The notes: a model not told the origin generated them from the letters alone. Numbered from the stretch's first letter, positions 44,979 to 54,794 are shown. The stretch: DNA of 64,000 nucleotides from Terrirhizobium terrae (GCF_030323265.1 NZ_CP104992.1:4191501-4255500); one strand, 5' to 3'. Numbers and translations: made by a program.

Positions 44979-46979
44979 TTGCCTACGCCGACCGATCGCG
45001 ACGATATCGACGAAAGTCGCCGCCTCGAGCTTCTCGAGGACTACGACATCCTGAACACGCCGCCGGAGCCCGAATTCGACGATATCGTCCTCGTGGCTTC
45101 GGAAGCGTGTGAAACCCTGTCGCGCTGGTGAGCCTCGTCGAAAAGGATCGCCAGTGGTTCAAGGCGCGCGTCGGGTTCGAGGCCTGCGAGACGCCGATCG
45201 AGCAATCGGTCTGCGCCCATTCGCTCGCAAGCCCGAACCTCTTGATCATTCCCGACCTGACGCTCGATCCCAGAACCTCCACGAACACGCTGGTGACCGA
45301 GCCGCCCCATATCCGCTTTTATGCCGGCGCCCCACTGGTCGGCCCGGACGGCGTCACGATCGGCACGCTTTGCGTCATCGATACCAAGCCGCGTCCTGAC
45401 GGCCTGACGCTGTCGCAGCAGAAGATGCTGGCCGCTCTTTCCCGCCAGGTCATCGCGCTCCTGGAACACCGGCGGATGTCCAACCGCAAGGACGTCCTCT
45501 TCCGCCGGCAGAAGAACATGTCGGCGACGATCCGCTCCCACGTCAACAAGACGATTGCGGCACAGGAGGCCGGCCGCATCGGCACGTTCGACATCGATAT
45601 CGAAACCGGCGTGGCAACCGTGTCGGCGGAGTTCTGCCGGCTCTTCGATGTAGCCGTCCAGCCGACCTATCCGGCGAGCACGTTCGAGGCGCTTCTCCTG
45701 CCTTCCGACCGGGGAATCCAGTCGACGGATGAAAGCCGCGCCGATGGTTCGGCGGAGACGAATGTCGAATACCGGATAAAGACGGCGACCCAGGGCATCC
45801 GCTGGATCAGCCGCCACGCGGTTTTCGAACGCAATGATGAGGGCCGCCCGATCAAGATGCTCGGCACGGCACAGGACATCACCGACCTGAAGCGCGCGGC
45901 GCTGAGAACGGAAGCGCTTCTCGACCTCGGCGATCGTCTGCGCGATCTGGACGACACGTCGGACATGGCGCTTGTCGCCGCCGATCTGATGGGAAAAGCT
46001 TTCGACGCGACCCATGCCGGCTTCGGTATCGTCGATACGACGAACGAGACAGTCACGATCCACGCGGAATGGCACCGGCCGGGCGTGCCCCGCTCGCGGG
46101 CGTCTACAATTTTCGCGACTATGGATCATACATCGAGGATCTCAAGCTCGGCAGTCCGGTGGTCATCCCGGACGTCGCAAGCGATCCGCGCACCGCACAA
46201 AATGCCGAGGCGCTGCTTGCCCTCGGAATTCGCGTGTTCGTCAATCTGCCGATCCTCGATCACGGCCGCTTCAACCTTCTGGCCTTCGTCCATCACGATC
46301 ACCCCTATCCTTGGAGCAAGGAGGAACTCTCCTTCGTCCGCAGCTTCGGCGACCGAGTGCAGGCGGCGATGGCCAGGCTCCAGGCTGAAAGCGAGCAGAG
46401 GACCCTTAACAGGAAATCGGCCATCGCCTGAAGAACACTTTCGCCATGATCCAGGCGGTTGCCACGCAGACCCTGCGGCCGGTGACCGAACGGAACCACG
46501 TGGAAAACTTCGAGAAACGCCTGTTTGCGCTGAGCAAGGCCCATGACATCCTGATCAACGAACATGGCGGCGCATCCATGCGTGCCATCGTCGAAAGCCT
46601 GGATGAAACGCTCGCCATGCCCGGCCGCCTCCTGATCGAGGGCCCTGACGTGATGCTAGGGCCTCGCGGTGCACTGTCGACGGGGCTGCTGATGCACGAG
46701 CTCGGCACCAACGCGATGAAATACGGAGCGCTGTCGGTGCCCGAAGGCATCGTCAGCGTGCGCTGGTCGGTGGCCGAGGCTGGCGGCGAACCGCGAATGA
46801 CCCTCTCATGGAATGAATCCGGCGGCCCCATCCCGACGCAGCCCCAGCGGAAAGGCTTCGGCTCCAAGCTCATTCAGATGGGATTGATTGGAACAGGCGG
46901 CGTTGTGGCTCGTTATGAAGCGCCGGGTTTCTCCGTGGAGATGTCGGCATCGCTCCAGCAACTGCAACAGGCCAACTGA
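44979..46979 (+). CDS. GAF-PAS-GAF HWE-type sensor histidine kinase (three frameshifts)
   Basis: About 667 residues after three repairs: CCC 45115-45117, CCCC 46088-46091 and the single C at 46410, each one C short. Order: GAF (RLELLEDYDILNTPPEPEFD to IGTLCVIDTKPRPDG, about 10-160), PAS with PAC (GRIGTFDIDIETGVATVSAE to IKMLGTAQDITDLKRAA), second GAF (DTTNETVTIHAEWH to LLAFVHHDHPYPW), then the kinase core: EIGHRLKNTFAMIQAVATQT (phospho-His), LLMHELGTNAMKYGALS (N box) and GFGSKLIQMGLI. Start is uncertain; TTG 44979 is the best candidate. Stimulus unknown. Coupled to a receiver gene. Confidence 0.8.
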
Positions 46980-46982
46980 CGT

Positions 46983-47366
46983 ATGGGACAATCAACGCCA
47001 ATCGCAAAACCCGTGGTACTCGTCGTGGAAGACGAGCCGCTGCAGCGGATGATGGCGGTCGACCTCGTCCTCGATGCCGGTTTTGACGTGGTGGAAGCCT
47101 GGAGCGCCGACGAAGCCGTCACCATTCTCGAAAGCCGTTCCGATATCCGCGTCGTCTTCACCGATGTCGACATGCCGGGCAGCATGGACGGATTGAAGCT
47201 CGCCGCCGCCATTCGCGACCGGTGGCCGCCGATAGAGATCATCGTGACGTCCGGCCACATGCGCATGACCGAAAACGTCCTGCCCGACCGCAGCGTTTTC
47301 TTCTCGAAGCCCTACGACACGGAAAGGGTGACTGCCGAAATGACCCGCATGGTCTCGGCAGGTTAA
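46983..47366 (+). CDS. single-domain response regulator receiver
   Basis: 127 residues, 3 bases after the kinase stop. VVLVVEDEPLQRMMAVDLVL gives the acidic pocket, VVFTDVDMPGSMDGLKLA the phospho-Asp, IIVTSGHMR the Thr/Ser switch and VFFSKPYDTERVT the conserved Lys-Pro. No output domain. This is the usual partner of HWE kinases in rhizobia, acting as a phosphate relay or by protein contact. Confidence 0.92.
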   Translation: MGQSTPIAKPVVLVVEDEPLQRMMAVDLVLDAGFDVVEAWSADEAVTILESRSDIRVVFTDVDMPGSMDGLKLAAAIRDRWPPIEIIVTSGHMRMTENVLPDRSVFFSKPYDTERVTAEMTRMVSAG

Positions 47367-47458
47367 ATCGCCCAGCAGGTACGCCCTTCTGAAAAATCGA
47401 CGCTTTGACGTGGTACGGGTACTTCTGCTCTCTGGAGATAGCCCCATCTGCGCAGCTC

Positions 47459-47485
47459 CGGCCCGGATGATCGCAATCCGGGCCG
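47459..47485 (+). terminator. hairpin downstream of the receiver gene
   Basis: CGGCCCGGAT (47459-47468) pairs perfectly with ATCCGGGCCG (47476-47485), 7-base loop. No T run, 90 bases after the stop. Confidence 0.5.
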
Positions 47486-47534
47486 AACTGTCATTCCCGC
47501 AGAAACGCGGCGCGCCCGAAGGCGCCCTCTACCT

Positions 47535-47850
47535 TCAGCGGTTGAACATGCCGATGACGCGGATCGCGACCTGCTGATGGTTCGTATTCAATCCGATATA
47601 CTGGTACTGCAGGCCTGTTGTCGAAGCGAGCTCCTGGAGAGCCTTGTATTCGTGCAGTTCCCAACCCGGATAGTTGAAGTATTCGTCGAACAGGATGATC
47701 GTGCCGGGTACGATGCGCTCCGCTTGCGCGAAACATGCAGGGCCCGGTCAGGAACGCGAGCTTCTGCCAATTTCACGTAGAGGCTGCATCGTCTCGAAGA
47801 CATACCTGGCCAGCCTGATGCCGGCGTCTTGCGCCGGACCGGCCTCGCGC
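47535..47850 (-). pseudogene. C-terminal remnant of a class I SAM-dependent methyltransferase
   Basis: On the minus strand one frame reads IVPGTIILFDEYFNYPGWEL, HEYKALQELASTTGLQYQYI and ends VAIRVIGMFNR then stop at 47535. This is the C terminus of TylF/macrocin-O-methyltransferase-like proteins. Upstream a second frame gives RLARYVFETMQPL, which would normally join almost directly to it; instead about 60 extra bases with stops separate them. Nothing of the N-terminal SAM-binding part is found up to the next gene. I read it as a decayed gene. Confidence 0.6.
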
Positions 47851-48017
47851 CGCGGTCAATTCAAAGGTTAAGGGCACTGCTCTGCACCTCACTACTTTAG
47901 AAATTCAGTAAATTTGCAGCAATGCAAGTTAGGTGAAATCCACCTCACTTCTTGGGCAATAATTCAGGCCTCTCAGATAGATATGCTCTCACAACGAGTG
48001 AAATTCTGTGGGGGCAC

Positions 48018-48959
48018 ATGAACAGGCTTACGAAACGTTTTCTGGAGGATCGCGGCGGCAATTTCGGCATGATGACGGCGCTTCTCGCCTTTCCGCTGAT
48101 CATTGCCGGCGGATCGGTAATCGACCTGTCGACTGCCTCTATTGCAAAGACAAACGTTCAGGGCATATCGGACAGCGCAGCACTTGCCGGTGCGCGCATC
48201 TACGACGGCACCAATGCCAATGCGGCCAAGGCAGCGGCAGAGAAATTCCTCAAGGGCTATTCGGCAGATCTCCCGAAAGACGCGACCTACAATATCGCGA
48301 TGAGTGGCCAGACGGTGCAGGTATCGGTTTCCGGCACTTCGCCCAATACCTTCATGGGCATGGTCGGCGTCAGCACCACGCCGGTCGGCGTCGCCGCTTC
48401 GGCAATCGCACCTATGATGCCGAAATCGGTCACCTTCACCCCCACGGGCGCGCAGGGCTGGTACTACAAGAAGGTGTCCATCCTGGTCATAAGGCCGAAA
48501 AGCACCGTCGAGGAAGTTATCGGCACAGTTGTCTATCAGCCCACGACACGCAACAACGGCGGTCAGGGGACAAGGACAATCTCACCGTCATCCACCTTCG
48601 ATCTCGGAAAATATTCCAAGCTCATCCTCAAGATGGAGATCAAGTACGACAGCTGCCCGATCGGCACCAAGCTGGAATTGGACGGCGCCAAGGTCAATTG
48701 CAAGCAGGATAACGGCAATCAGTACAAGACCTACAATCTAACACTGCGGACGGACAATCCCGAGACCAGTCACTACCTTTTTGTCGACGGAAAACAGCTC
48801 CCAAAAGGCGTGGAAAGCCCATTGAGCAACATTTTCGAATGCGGCCAGACCGCAAGCCACGCATGGGAAGACGGCGGCGGCTTCGACCGCCAGGACTTCT
48901 TCTATACCGCTGAAGCGGTTTGCGCTCCGAACGGCGAATATGTGCGGCTAACACAGTAG
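48018..48959 (+). CDS. TadG-like protein with Flp pilus-assembly N terminus
   Basis: 313 residues from ATG 48018 (GGGGGC upstream). FLEDRGGNFGMMTALLAFPL and IIAGGSVIDLSTASIAKTNV form the TadE/G-type membrane anchor, followed by QGISDSAALAGARIYDG, the standard N-terminal block of TadG. The remaining 200 residues are an extracytoplasmic domain with Cys residues (SCPIGTKLELDGAKVNC, FECGQTASH, AVCAPNGEY) and no von Willebrand domain that I recognise. No other tad genes nearby, so its link to a pilus is unproven. Confidence 0.75.
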   Translation: MNRLTKRFLEDRGGNFGMMTALLAFPLIIAGGSVIDLSTASIAKTNVQGISDSAALAGARIYDGTNANAAKAAAEKFLKGYSADLPKDATYNIAMSGQTVQVSVSGTSPNTFMGMVGVSTTPVGVAASAIAPMMPKSVTFTPTGAQGWYYKKVSILVIRPKSTVEEVIGTVVYQPTTRNNGGQGTRTISPSSTFDLGKYSKLILKMEIKYDSCPIGTKLELDGAKVNCKQDNGNQYKTYNLTLRTDNPETSHYLFVDGKQLPKGVESPLSNIFECGQTASHAWEDGGGFDRQDFFYTAEAVCAPNGEYVRLTQ

Positions 48960-48979
48960 GCTCGACAACAGGTGTGGCG

Positions 48980-50239
48980 CTAACCCGCCGCCTCGCCCAG
49001 CCGGTCGATCTGCCGGCGGATATGGGCGCATTCGGCCGGGGAATTGGCGAGCGCGATCGCCCGGTCGAAGGCGACCCGCGCTTCCGCCCGCCGCTCGGCC
49101 TGCAGCAACAGACCACCCCGCACGCCATGGAAGTAGAAATAGCCGTCGAGCTTGTCGGCCAACGGCCCGATCAGGTCGAGCGCCGCATCTGCGCCACTGA
49201 GCTTCGACACCGCCACCGCCCGGTTGAGCGTCACGACCGGTGACGGCGAAAGCCGCTCCAGCAATTCGTAAAGCAGCGTGATCTCGCCCCAGTCGGTATC
49301 TTTCGCCTCAACTGCGCGGGCATGCAGCGCCGAGATCGCCGCCTGCACCTGATAGGGCCCGGGCTTGCGGTGACGGATCGCCTTGTCGAGCATGGCGAGA
49401 GCCTCATCGATCAGCCTGCGATCCCAGCGGGCGCGGTCCTGTTCTTCCAGCAGCACGATTTCGCCCGCCGCATCGAAGCGTGCGCCGGCACGGGAATGCT
49501 GCAAGAGCATCAGCGCACAGAGCCCCATGATCTCCGATTCGGCCGGAAAGATGCGCAGGAGCAGCCGCGACAGGCGGATCGCCTCGTCGCAGAAGGCGGC
49601 GCTGTCGGGATTGGCGATGCCGGCCGAATAACCCTCGTTGAACAGCAGATAGACCATCGCCGCGACCGTCTTCAGCCGCTCGGCGCGTTCATGCACGTCA
49701 GGCGCCTCGAAGGCGACGGCGCCCTCGCCCGTCTGCGCCTTGGCGACCCGCGCCTTGGCCCGGGTGATCCGCTGCTCCATCGCGCTTTCGGAGACGAGGA
49801 AGGCGCGGGCGATCTGTTGGACGGAAAGCCCGGATATGATCCGGAGCGCCAGCGCGATCTGCTGCGTATTCGGCAGGTCGGGATGGCAGCAGATGAACAT
49901 CAGCCGCAGGATGTCGTCGCGGTAATGCGCATTGTCCAGCCGGTCGGCGATGTCCTCCTCGGCATCGGAGAGATCGGAAAAGACAGCCTCTTCCGGCAGC
50001 GGATCGTTCTTTCCCCGCTTGCGGATCTGGTCGACGCCGCTATTGCGGCCGACAAAGATCAGCCAGGCGGCGGGATCACGCGGCGGCCCCTTGTCGGGCC
50101 ATGTGCGGATGGCCCGCAGGCAGGCCTCCTGAAACGCCTCCTCGGCCGTATCGAGATCGCGGAAATAGCGCAAAAGCGCGCCGAGCGCCTGCGGTCGTGC
50201 CGCTGTCAGAGCCAGTTCGATCCAGGCGAGGTCTGTCAT
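48980..50239 (-). CDS. ECF42-type RNA polymerase sigma factor
   Basis: 419 residues. Region 2: LGALLRYFRDLDTAEEAFQE and TWPDKGPPRDPAAWLIFVGR; region 4: QIALALRIISGLSVQQIARA and FLVSESAMEQRITRAKARV. A long C-terminal extension (about 230 residues, with VYLLFNEGYSAG and VTLNRAVAVSKL) of TPR-like helices is characteristic of ECF42 sigma factors, which lack an anti-sigma factor and are co-encoded with DGPF/YciI proteins, as here. Overlaps the upstream YciI gene by ATGA. Confidence 0.92.
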   Translation of the reverse strand: MTDLAWIELALTAARPQALGALLRYFRDLDTAEEAFQEACLRAIRTWPDKGPPRDPAAWLIFVGRNSGVDQIRKRGKNDPLPEEAVFSDLSDAEEDIADRLDNAHYRDDILRLMFICCHPDLPNTQQIALALRIISGLSVQQIARAFLVSESAMEQRITRAKARVAKAQTGEGAVAFEAPDVHERAERLKTVAAMVYLLFNEGYSAGIANPDSAAFCDEAIRLSRLLLRIFPAESEIMGLCALMLLQHSRAGARFDAAGEIVLLEEQDRARWDRRLIDEALAMLDKAIRHRKPGPYQVQAAISALHARAVEAKDTDWGEITLLYELLERLSPSPVVTLNRAVAVSKLSGADAALDLIGPLADKLDGYFYFHGVRGGLLLQAERRAEARVAFDRAIALANSPAECAHIRRQIDRLGEAAG

Positions 50240-50661
50240 GACGAGCCGCCTTCATTCGCCTTGATCTCCCCTCGTCCCGCCTCGCCGGGATGGAAGACGT
50301 AGAAGGGGCGTATCTCGTAAGAACTGGAGCCCGGATTGACGGCCGAAAGGTCCTTGGCGAAGGCAACCGCCTCGTCGAGCCCGTCGAATTCCGCCGTGTA
50401 GAAGCCGAGCAGCACTTCCTTGGTCTCGGCAAACGGGCCGTCGAGCACCAGGGCCTCGTCCTTGCCGCCCGCCTGGGTCTTACCCTTGCGCACCGTGGTG
50501 GCCGCCGTCGTCGGCATCAGCCGACCGGTCGGGCCGAGCTTGCCGGCCTTCGCCAGCGGCTCCTGCACCGCGTAAAGCCTCGCCATGACGGCGGCTTCCT
50601 CCTCCTTGGACCAGGCGAAGACGGTTTCCTCATGGGCATAACACAGGATCGCATAAAGCAT
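50236..50661 (-). CDS. YciI/DGPF-domain protein
   Basis: 141 residues from ATG 50661 (GGAGAAGGAGAG upstream). MLYAILCYAHEETVFAWSKE and the diagnostic LVLDGPFAETKEVLLGFYTA identify the DGPF (YCII-related) family. Typically the target and possible partner of the ECF42 sigma factor encoded by the overlapping gene. Biochemical role unknown. Confidence 0.92.
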   Translation of the reverse strand: MLYAILCYAHEETVFAWSKEEEAAVMARLYAVQEPLAKAGKLGPTGRLMPTTAATTVRKGKTQAGGKDEALVLDGPFAETKEVLLGFYTAEFDGLDEAVAFAKDLSAVNPGSSSYEIRPFYVFHPGEAGRGEIKANEGGSS

Positions 50662-50795
50662 CACTCTCTCCTTCTCCAATGGAAGACGAAGAAGTAGCGG
50701 CAGAACCGACAATGTGCATCAGGAAATCGTCTCTTTCCGATCGAGCGAGGCCGAACTAGGTTCAGGACAACAAACACTCAGCCACAGGGAACCCC

Positions 50796-51504
50796 ATGAC
50801 TGATCTCTCCGCCTTTCCGATCACCACCAAATGGCCGGCAGCGAACCCGGATATCGTGCAGCTCTATTCCGCCCCCACCCCGAACGGGGTGAAGGCCTCG
50901 ATCATGCTGGAAGAGACCGGCCTCCCATACGAGCCGCATTTCATCAATATCGGCGCCGACGAGACCTGGGGGCCGGAATATCTGGCGCTCAACCCGAACG
51001 GCAAGATTCCTGGCGATCCTCGACCCGAACGGTCCGGGCGGCAAGCCGCTGGCGTTGTTCGAGAGCGGCGCGATCCTGATCTACCTCGCCGAGAAGACCG
51101 GCAAGCTGCTGCCTGCAGATCCGGCCGCGCGATACGAGACGATCCAATGGGTGATGTTCCAGATGGGCGGCATCGGACCGATGTTCGGCCAGCTCGGCTT
51201 CTTCCACAAATTCGCCGGCAAGGATTTTGAGGACAAGCGCCCGCGCGACCGTTACGCCAAGGAGAGTGCCCGCCTGATCCGTGTGCTCGAAACCCGCCTC
51301 GAAGGCCGCGACTGGATCATGGGCGACGAATACACGATCGCCGACATTTCCATGCTTGGCTGGGTGCGCAACCTGATTGGCTTCTACGGCGCGGGCGATC
51401 TCATCGCCTATGACGAACTGAAGAGCGTGCCGAAATGGCTGGAACGCGGCCTCGCCCGCCCGGCCGTCCAGCGCGGGCTGGAAATTCCCAAGCGCTCCGC
51501 CTGA
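50796..51504 (+). CDS. Nu-class-like glutathione S-transferase (frameshifted)
   Basis: About 235 residues after repair. YSAPTPNGVKASIMLEETGL carries the TPNG glutathione site of the YfcG/YghU (Nu) class; ALNPNGKIPAILDP should follow, but a surplus G at GG 51012-51013 shifts the frame. The C-terminal helices are QWVMFQMGGIGPMFGQLGFF and DWIMGDEYTIADISMLGWVR (N-capping D). Glutathione-dependent disulfide reductase or peroxidase activity by family. Divergent from the ECF42 pair. Confidence 0.88.
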
Positions 51505-51555
51505 CATCTGCGGCAGGAACCCTATCTCCTCGGCGTAAAACCCGAGGAGACAGAC

Positions 51556-52008
51556 ATGCCGATGCCTAAATTTCCGCTCGAAGGATCCTGCCGCTGCGGA
51601 GAGGTGCGCCTTAAGATCAGCGCCGTGCCAATGATCACCATGGCCTGCCATTGCAAGGGTTGCCAGAGGATGACCGCTAGCGCATTCTCCTGCTCGGCGG
51701 CAATCCCCTCGAACGGTTTCGAGGTGACGAGCGGCGAACCGGTGATCGGCGGCGCCCATGGCGAGGATGCCCACCATTATCATTGCCCGCGCTGCAAGAG
51801 CTGGCTGTTCACCAGGGCCGTCGGCATGGACTGGTTCGTCAATATCCGCCCGACCATGCTCGATGACGCCACATGGTTTTCACCCTTTATCGAGACCTAC
51901 ACCTCGGCGAAATTTCCCTGGGCCGAAACCGGCGCGAGGCATGGCTTTCCCGAATTCCCGCCGCTTGATGCCTATGAGGGGCTGATGAAGGAATATGCGC
52001 GGGCCTGA
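51556..52008 (+). CDS. GFA family zinc protein
   Basis: 150 residues, intact. Cys pattern: EGSCRCGEVRLKI, MACHCKGCQRMTASAF and HYHCPRCKSWLFT. Same superfamily as the copy at 12.7 kb but clearly a different subgroup. 51 bases after the GST gene; a glutathione-linked detoxification pair is plausible but unproven. Confidence 0.85.
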   Translation: MPMPKFPLEGSCRCGEVRLKISAVPMITMACHCKGCQRMTASAFSCSAAIPSNGFEVTSGEPVIGGAHGEDAHHYHCPRCKSWLFTRAVGMDWFVNIRPTMLDDATWFSPFIETYTSAKFPWAETGARHGFPEFPPLDAYEGLMKEYARA

Positions 52009-52249
52009 CCGGCGCGTCCCGCATCAACACATATTTGCGCGCATTTCGCCGTTATGTGGAAAAGCGGAATAATGTCTTTTCCCTCAACTGGATAGAGGTG
52101 CGACGTCACGTCGCCCTCACCCCTTTGTGACCGCGCAAATCATCGAAATGCCACACGAATTAACCTCTCGCTAACCGTGCCCGCCTTGAATGGCGGCACT
52201 CATCTGTAAGGCCCATCTCCCGGGCCTGTTGTCGTTTTGTGGAGATAAC

Positions 52250-52744
52250 ATGCGCACCAAATCTGCAGCTCTTGCACTCGCCCTCACCGTAATCGCGGCA
52301 TCCGCCGCCACCGCCGCCCAGCCGACCCGCATCAAGCAGTTCGAGGCCTGGGGTGTCTATTCCTACACCAACAATGGGCAGAAGAGCTGCTATGCCCTCT
52401 CGGTACCGACCACGTCCGCGCCGGCAAGCGTCAATCACGGCGACAACTTCTTCCTGATCTCGCCGCAGGGCCAGGCCTTCATGCCGCAGGCCATCATGGG
52501 TTACGCTCTAAGGTCGGGATCGGATGTCGAGGTCGCCGTCGGCGATGCGAAATTCGATCTGGCACCGCGCGACAACACCGCCTGGGTGCGCGACCAAGGC
52601 CGCGAGCCCGCGCTGGTCAACGCCATGCGCGGCGGCAGCAGCATGACGGTGAAGGCCACTTCCGGCCGCGGCACCAATACCAGCTACTCCTACTCGCTGA
52701 GCGGCGTCACCGCGGCCCTGCAGGAAGTCCAGAAATGCCGCTGA
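52250..52744 (+). CDS. invasion-associated locus B (IalB) family protein
   Basis: 164 residues from ATG 52250 (TGGAGA upstream). Sec signal RTKSAALALALTVIAASAAT ending TAAQP. RIKQFEAWGVYSYTNNGQKS, CYALSVPT, DNFFLISPQ and AVGDAKFDLAPRDNTAWVRD match the IalB-like fold (PF06776), named from a Bartonella erythrocyte-invasion protein and widespread in non-pathogenic Rhizobiales. Periplasmic; function unknown. Confidence 0.83.
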   Translation: MRTKSAALALALTVIAASAATAAQPTRIKQFEAWGVYSYTNNGQKSCYALSVPTTSAPASVNHGDNFFLISPQGQAFMPQAIMGYALRSGSDVEVAVGDAKFDLAPRDNTAWVRDQGREPALVNAMRGGSSMTVKATSGRGTNTSYSYSLSGVTAALQEVQKCR

Positions 52745-52797
52745 ACGGCGCCGGGCGGCGTTCGGGCGTCATGATCGGCGGGGAGCCCGCTGATCCT

Positions 52798-53391
52798 ATG
52801 CTGAGCAGAAACGTTCGGCGGTTCACCGCCCTGACCCTGGCCGCTGCGCTGGGACTGACAGTCTTTGCCCGCCTGGAGGCTGCCGACATGCAGTCTCCGG
52901 CGGCAACGGCAAGCCCGGCGGCGACGGCCGCCTTCGGCTCGGGCTTCCGTAAAGGCCGGGTCACAGGCTGGCCCCTGCCCCGCTTCGTCTCGCTCAAGGC
53001 GCGCAGCGCCCATATGCGGATCGGTCCCTCGACCGATTATCCGACGGTTTGGGTCTACTCGGCCCGTGGACTGCCGCTGGAAATCACCGAGGAATACGGC
53101 AATTGGCGTCAGGTACGTGACCAGGACGGCACGACAGGCTGGATGTTCGCCCCGCTTCTTTCCGGCAGCCGCACCGCCGTCATCGGCCCGTGGCACGACA
53201 AGCCTGTGCCATTGCGCAACGCACCGACGAAAACCGCCGGCATCATCGCCGAACTTGCCCCGAAGGTGCGTCTGAACCTCAGGCATTGCGACGGATCGTG
53301 GTGCGATGTCTCGCTGCAGACCAGAAGCCTTGCCGGTTATGTGGCCCAGGCCGATCTATGGGGCGCCTATCCGCATGAGCGGGTGGAGTAA
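52798..53391 (+). CDS. exported SH3-domain protein
   Basis: 197 residues from ATG 52798; ATG 52735 and 52771 are less likely. Signal peptide (FTALTLAAALGLTVFA). Two bacterial SH3 repeats: VSLKARSAHMRIGPSTDYPT, GLPLEITEEYGNWRQVRDQD with GWMFAPLLSG, and PVPLRNAPTKTAGIIAELAP with CDVSLQTRSLAGYVAQADLW. Such periplasmic proteins bind cell wall. Follows the IalB gene by 53 bases, probably the same transcript. Confidence 0.85.
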   Translation: MLSRNVRRFTALTLAAALGLTVFARLEAADMQSPAATASPAATAAFGSGFRKGRVTGWPLPRFVSLKARSAHMRIGPSTDYPTVWVYSARGLPLEITEEYGNWRQVRDQDGTTGWMFAPLLSGSRTAVIGPWHDKPVPLRNAPTKTAGIIAELAPKVRLNLRHCDGSWCDVSLQTRSLAGYVAQADLWGAYPHERVE

Positions 53392-53400
53392 AAGCGGACC

Positions 53401-54657
53401 TTAGCGCACCACGAAGCAGTCGATCGAGCGCTCTTTCAGCACGGAGCAGGCGCGTGTCGCCTCTTCCCGACCGGCGAAGCCGACGAGCCGGGCGCGAAAC
53501 ACTTCCTGGCGGCCGGAATAGGAACCCTCGACGCTCGGCGCGAGCTGGCCGAAATCGGAAAGCAGCGGCATTGCCTTTTCGAGCGCCGCCGAGGCGCTGG
53601 AGCGGCTGCCGGCTGCGGAAATCTGGATGCGCCAAAGCTCAGCACCACCAGCCTGCGTATCCGCGCTGGCGATCTCCGCCAGCGGTGCGACCTGGGGAAC
53701 GCTGGCATAAGGCGTGACGCTGGCCGCGGCCTTTGCCGGCACGCCAACCGTGATCTCGCGGCGCTCGCTTGGAACAGGTAAAGCCGAGGCGACGGCAGTG
53801 CCCCCGCCCGAGCGCTTCTGGTCGCGCGTCGTGGCAACGGCGACACCCGGAAGAGCGCTTGCCCCCGGAACTGTCTGGTCGAGAAGTTCCTCCATCCGCG
53901 CGTCGCGCAGGCGCGCAGTCTTGCCGCCGAGCACCACGCCGATCAGCCGACGACCGTTGATGGTCACGGCACTGGCAAGGTTATAGCCGGACGCGTTGAC
54001 GAAGCCGGTCTTGATCCCGTCCATGCCGGGATAGCGGTACATGAGGTTGTTGTGACCCTTGATCGTGCGCCCGCGGAAGGTAAACGAGCGCTGCGAGAAG
54101 ATCTGGTATTCCTTGGGATAGTCGCGGATCAGCGCGATCGCCAGCACCGCCATGTCGCGCGCCGTGGTGACCTGTGCCTCGTCCGGCAGGCCGGACGCGT
54201 TGCGGAAGACCGTGTTGCGCATGCCGAGCTGGCGCGCTCTGGCCGTCATGATCGCGCCGAAACGCTCTTCCGAGCCGCCCAGATGGTCGCCCATCGCGGC
54301 GGCGGCATCATTGGCCGAGCGGATCGCCATGGCATAGACCGCTTCGCGCACGGTGATCGTCTGGCCGGCCTTCACGCCGAGCTTGAAGGGGATTTTCGAC
54401 GCCGCGTTGGGCGTCATGACGATCTCGTCGTCCCAGCGGATCTTCCTCGCCTTCAACGCCTCGAAGGTGAGGTAGAGCGTCATCATCTTGGTCAGCGATG
54501 CGGGATGATTGAGCGTCTCGGCATTCTCCGACGCCAGAACCTTGCCGCTCGAAGCATCGTAGATGTAATGCGCATAGCCCGCCTCGGCGCCGCGGCTCGT
54601 CAACAGCAAGGCGAACGCAAGCGACGCAAACGCCATGATCCGTCGGATTGAAAGCAT
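53401..54657 (-). CDS. D-alanyl-D-alanine carboxypeptidase with SPOR domain
   Basis: 418 residues from ATG 54657. Signal peptide MLSIRRIMAFASLAFALLLT. Penicillin-binding motifs: HPASLTKMMTLYLT (SxxK), AIRSANDAAAAMGDHL (SxN) and DGIKTGFVNASG (KTG). A Pro/Ala-rich linker leads to a C-terminal SPOR domain (ELWRIQISAAGSRSSASAAL, to SIDCFVVR) that binds denuded glycan at division sites. Trims the terminal D-Ala of peptidoglycan. Convergent with the SH3 gene. Confidence 0.93.
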   Translation of the reverse strand: MLSIRRIMAFASLAFALLLTSRGAEAGYAHYIYDASSGKVLASENAETLNHPASLTKMMTLYLTFEALKARKIRWDDEIVMTPNAASKIPFKLGVKAGQTITVREAVYAMAIRSANDAAAAMGDHLGGSEERFGAIMTARARQLGMRNTVFRNASGLPDEAQVTTARDMAVLAIALIRDYPKEYQIFSQRSFTFRGRTIKGHNNLMYRYPGMDGIKTGFVNASGYNLASAVTINGRRLIGVVLGGKTARLRDARMEELLDQTVPGASALPGVAVATTRDQKRSGGGTAVASALPVPSERREITVGVPAKAAASVTPYASVPQVAPLAEIASADTQAGGAELWRIQISAAGSRSSASAALEKAMPLLSDFGQLAPSVEGSYSGRQEVFRARLVGFAGREEATRACSVLKERSIDCFVVR

Positions 54658-54794
54658 GAGCTCCCCTCTCGAAACCGCGGGACAGGATAGGCAATCGCGC
54701 CGTCGCCTGTATCGATACATCCCGCAATACCTCATGCCCGTGCCCCTGGTCAAACCTTAGGGTTAGACTGAAGTCTTGGCCGCACCGTTAAATA

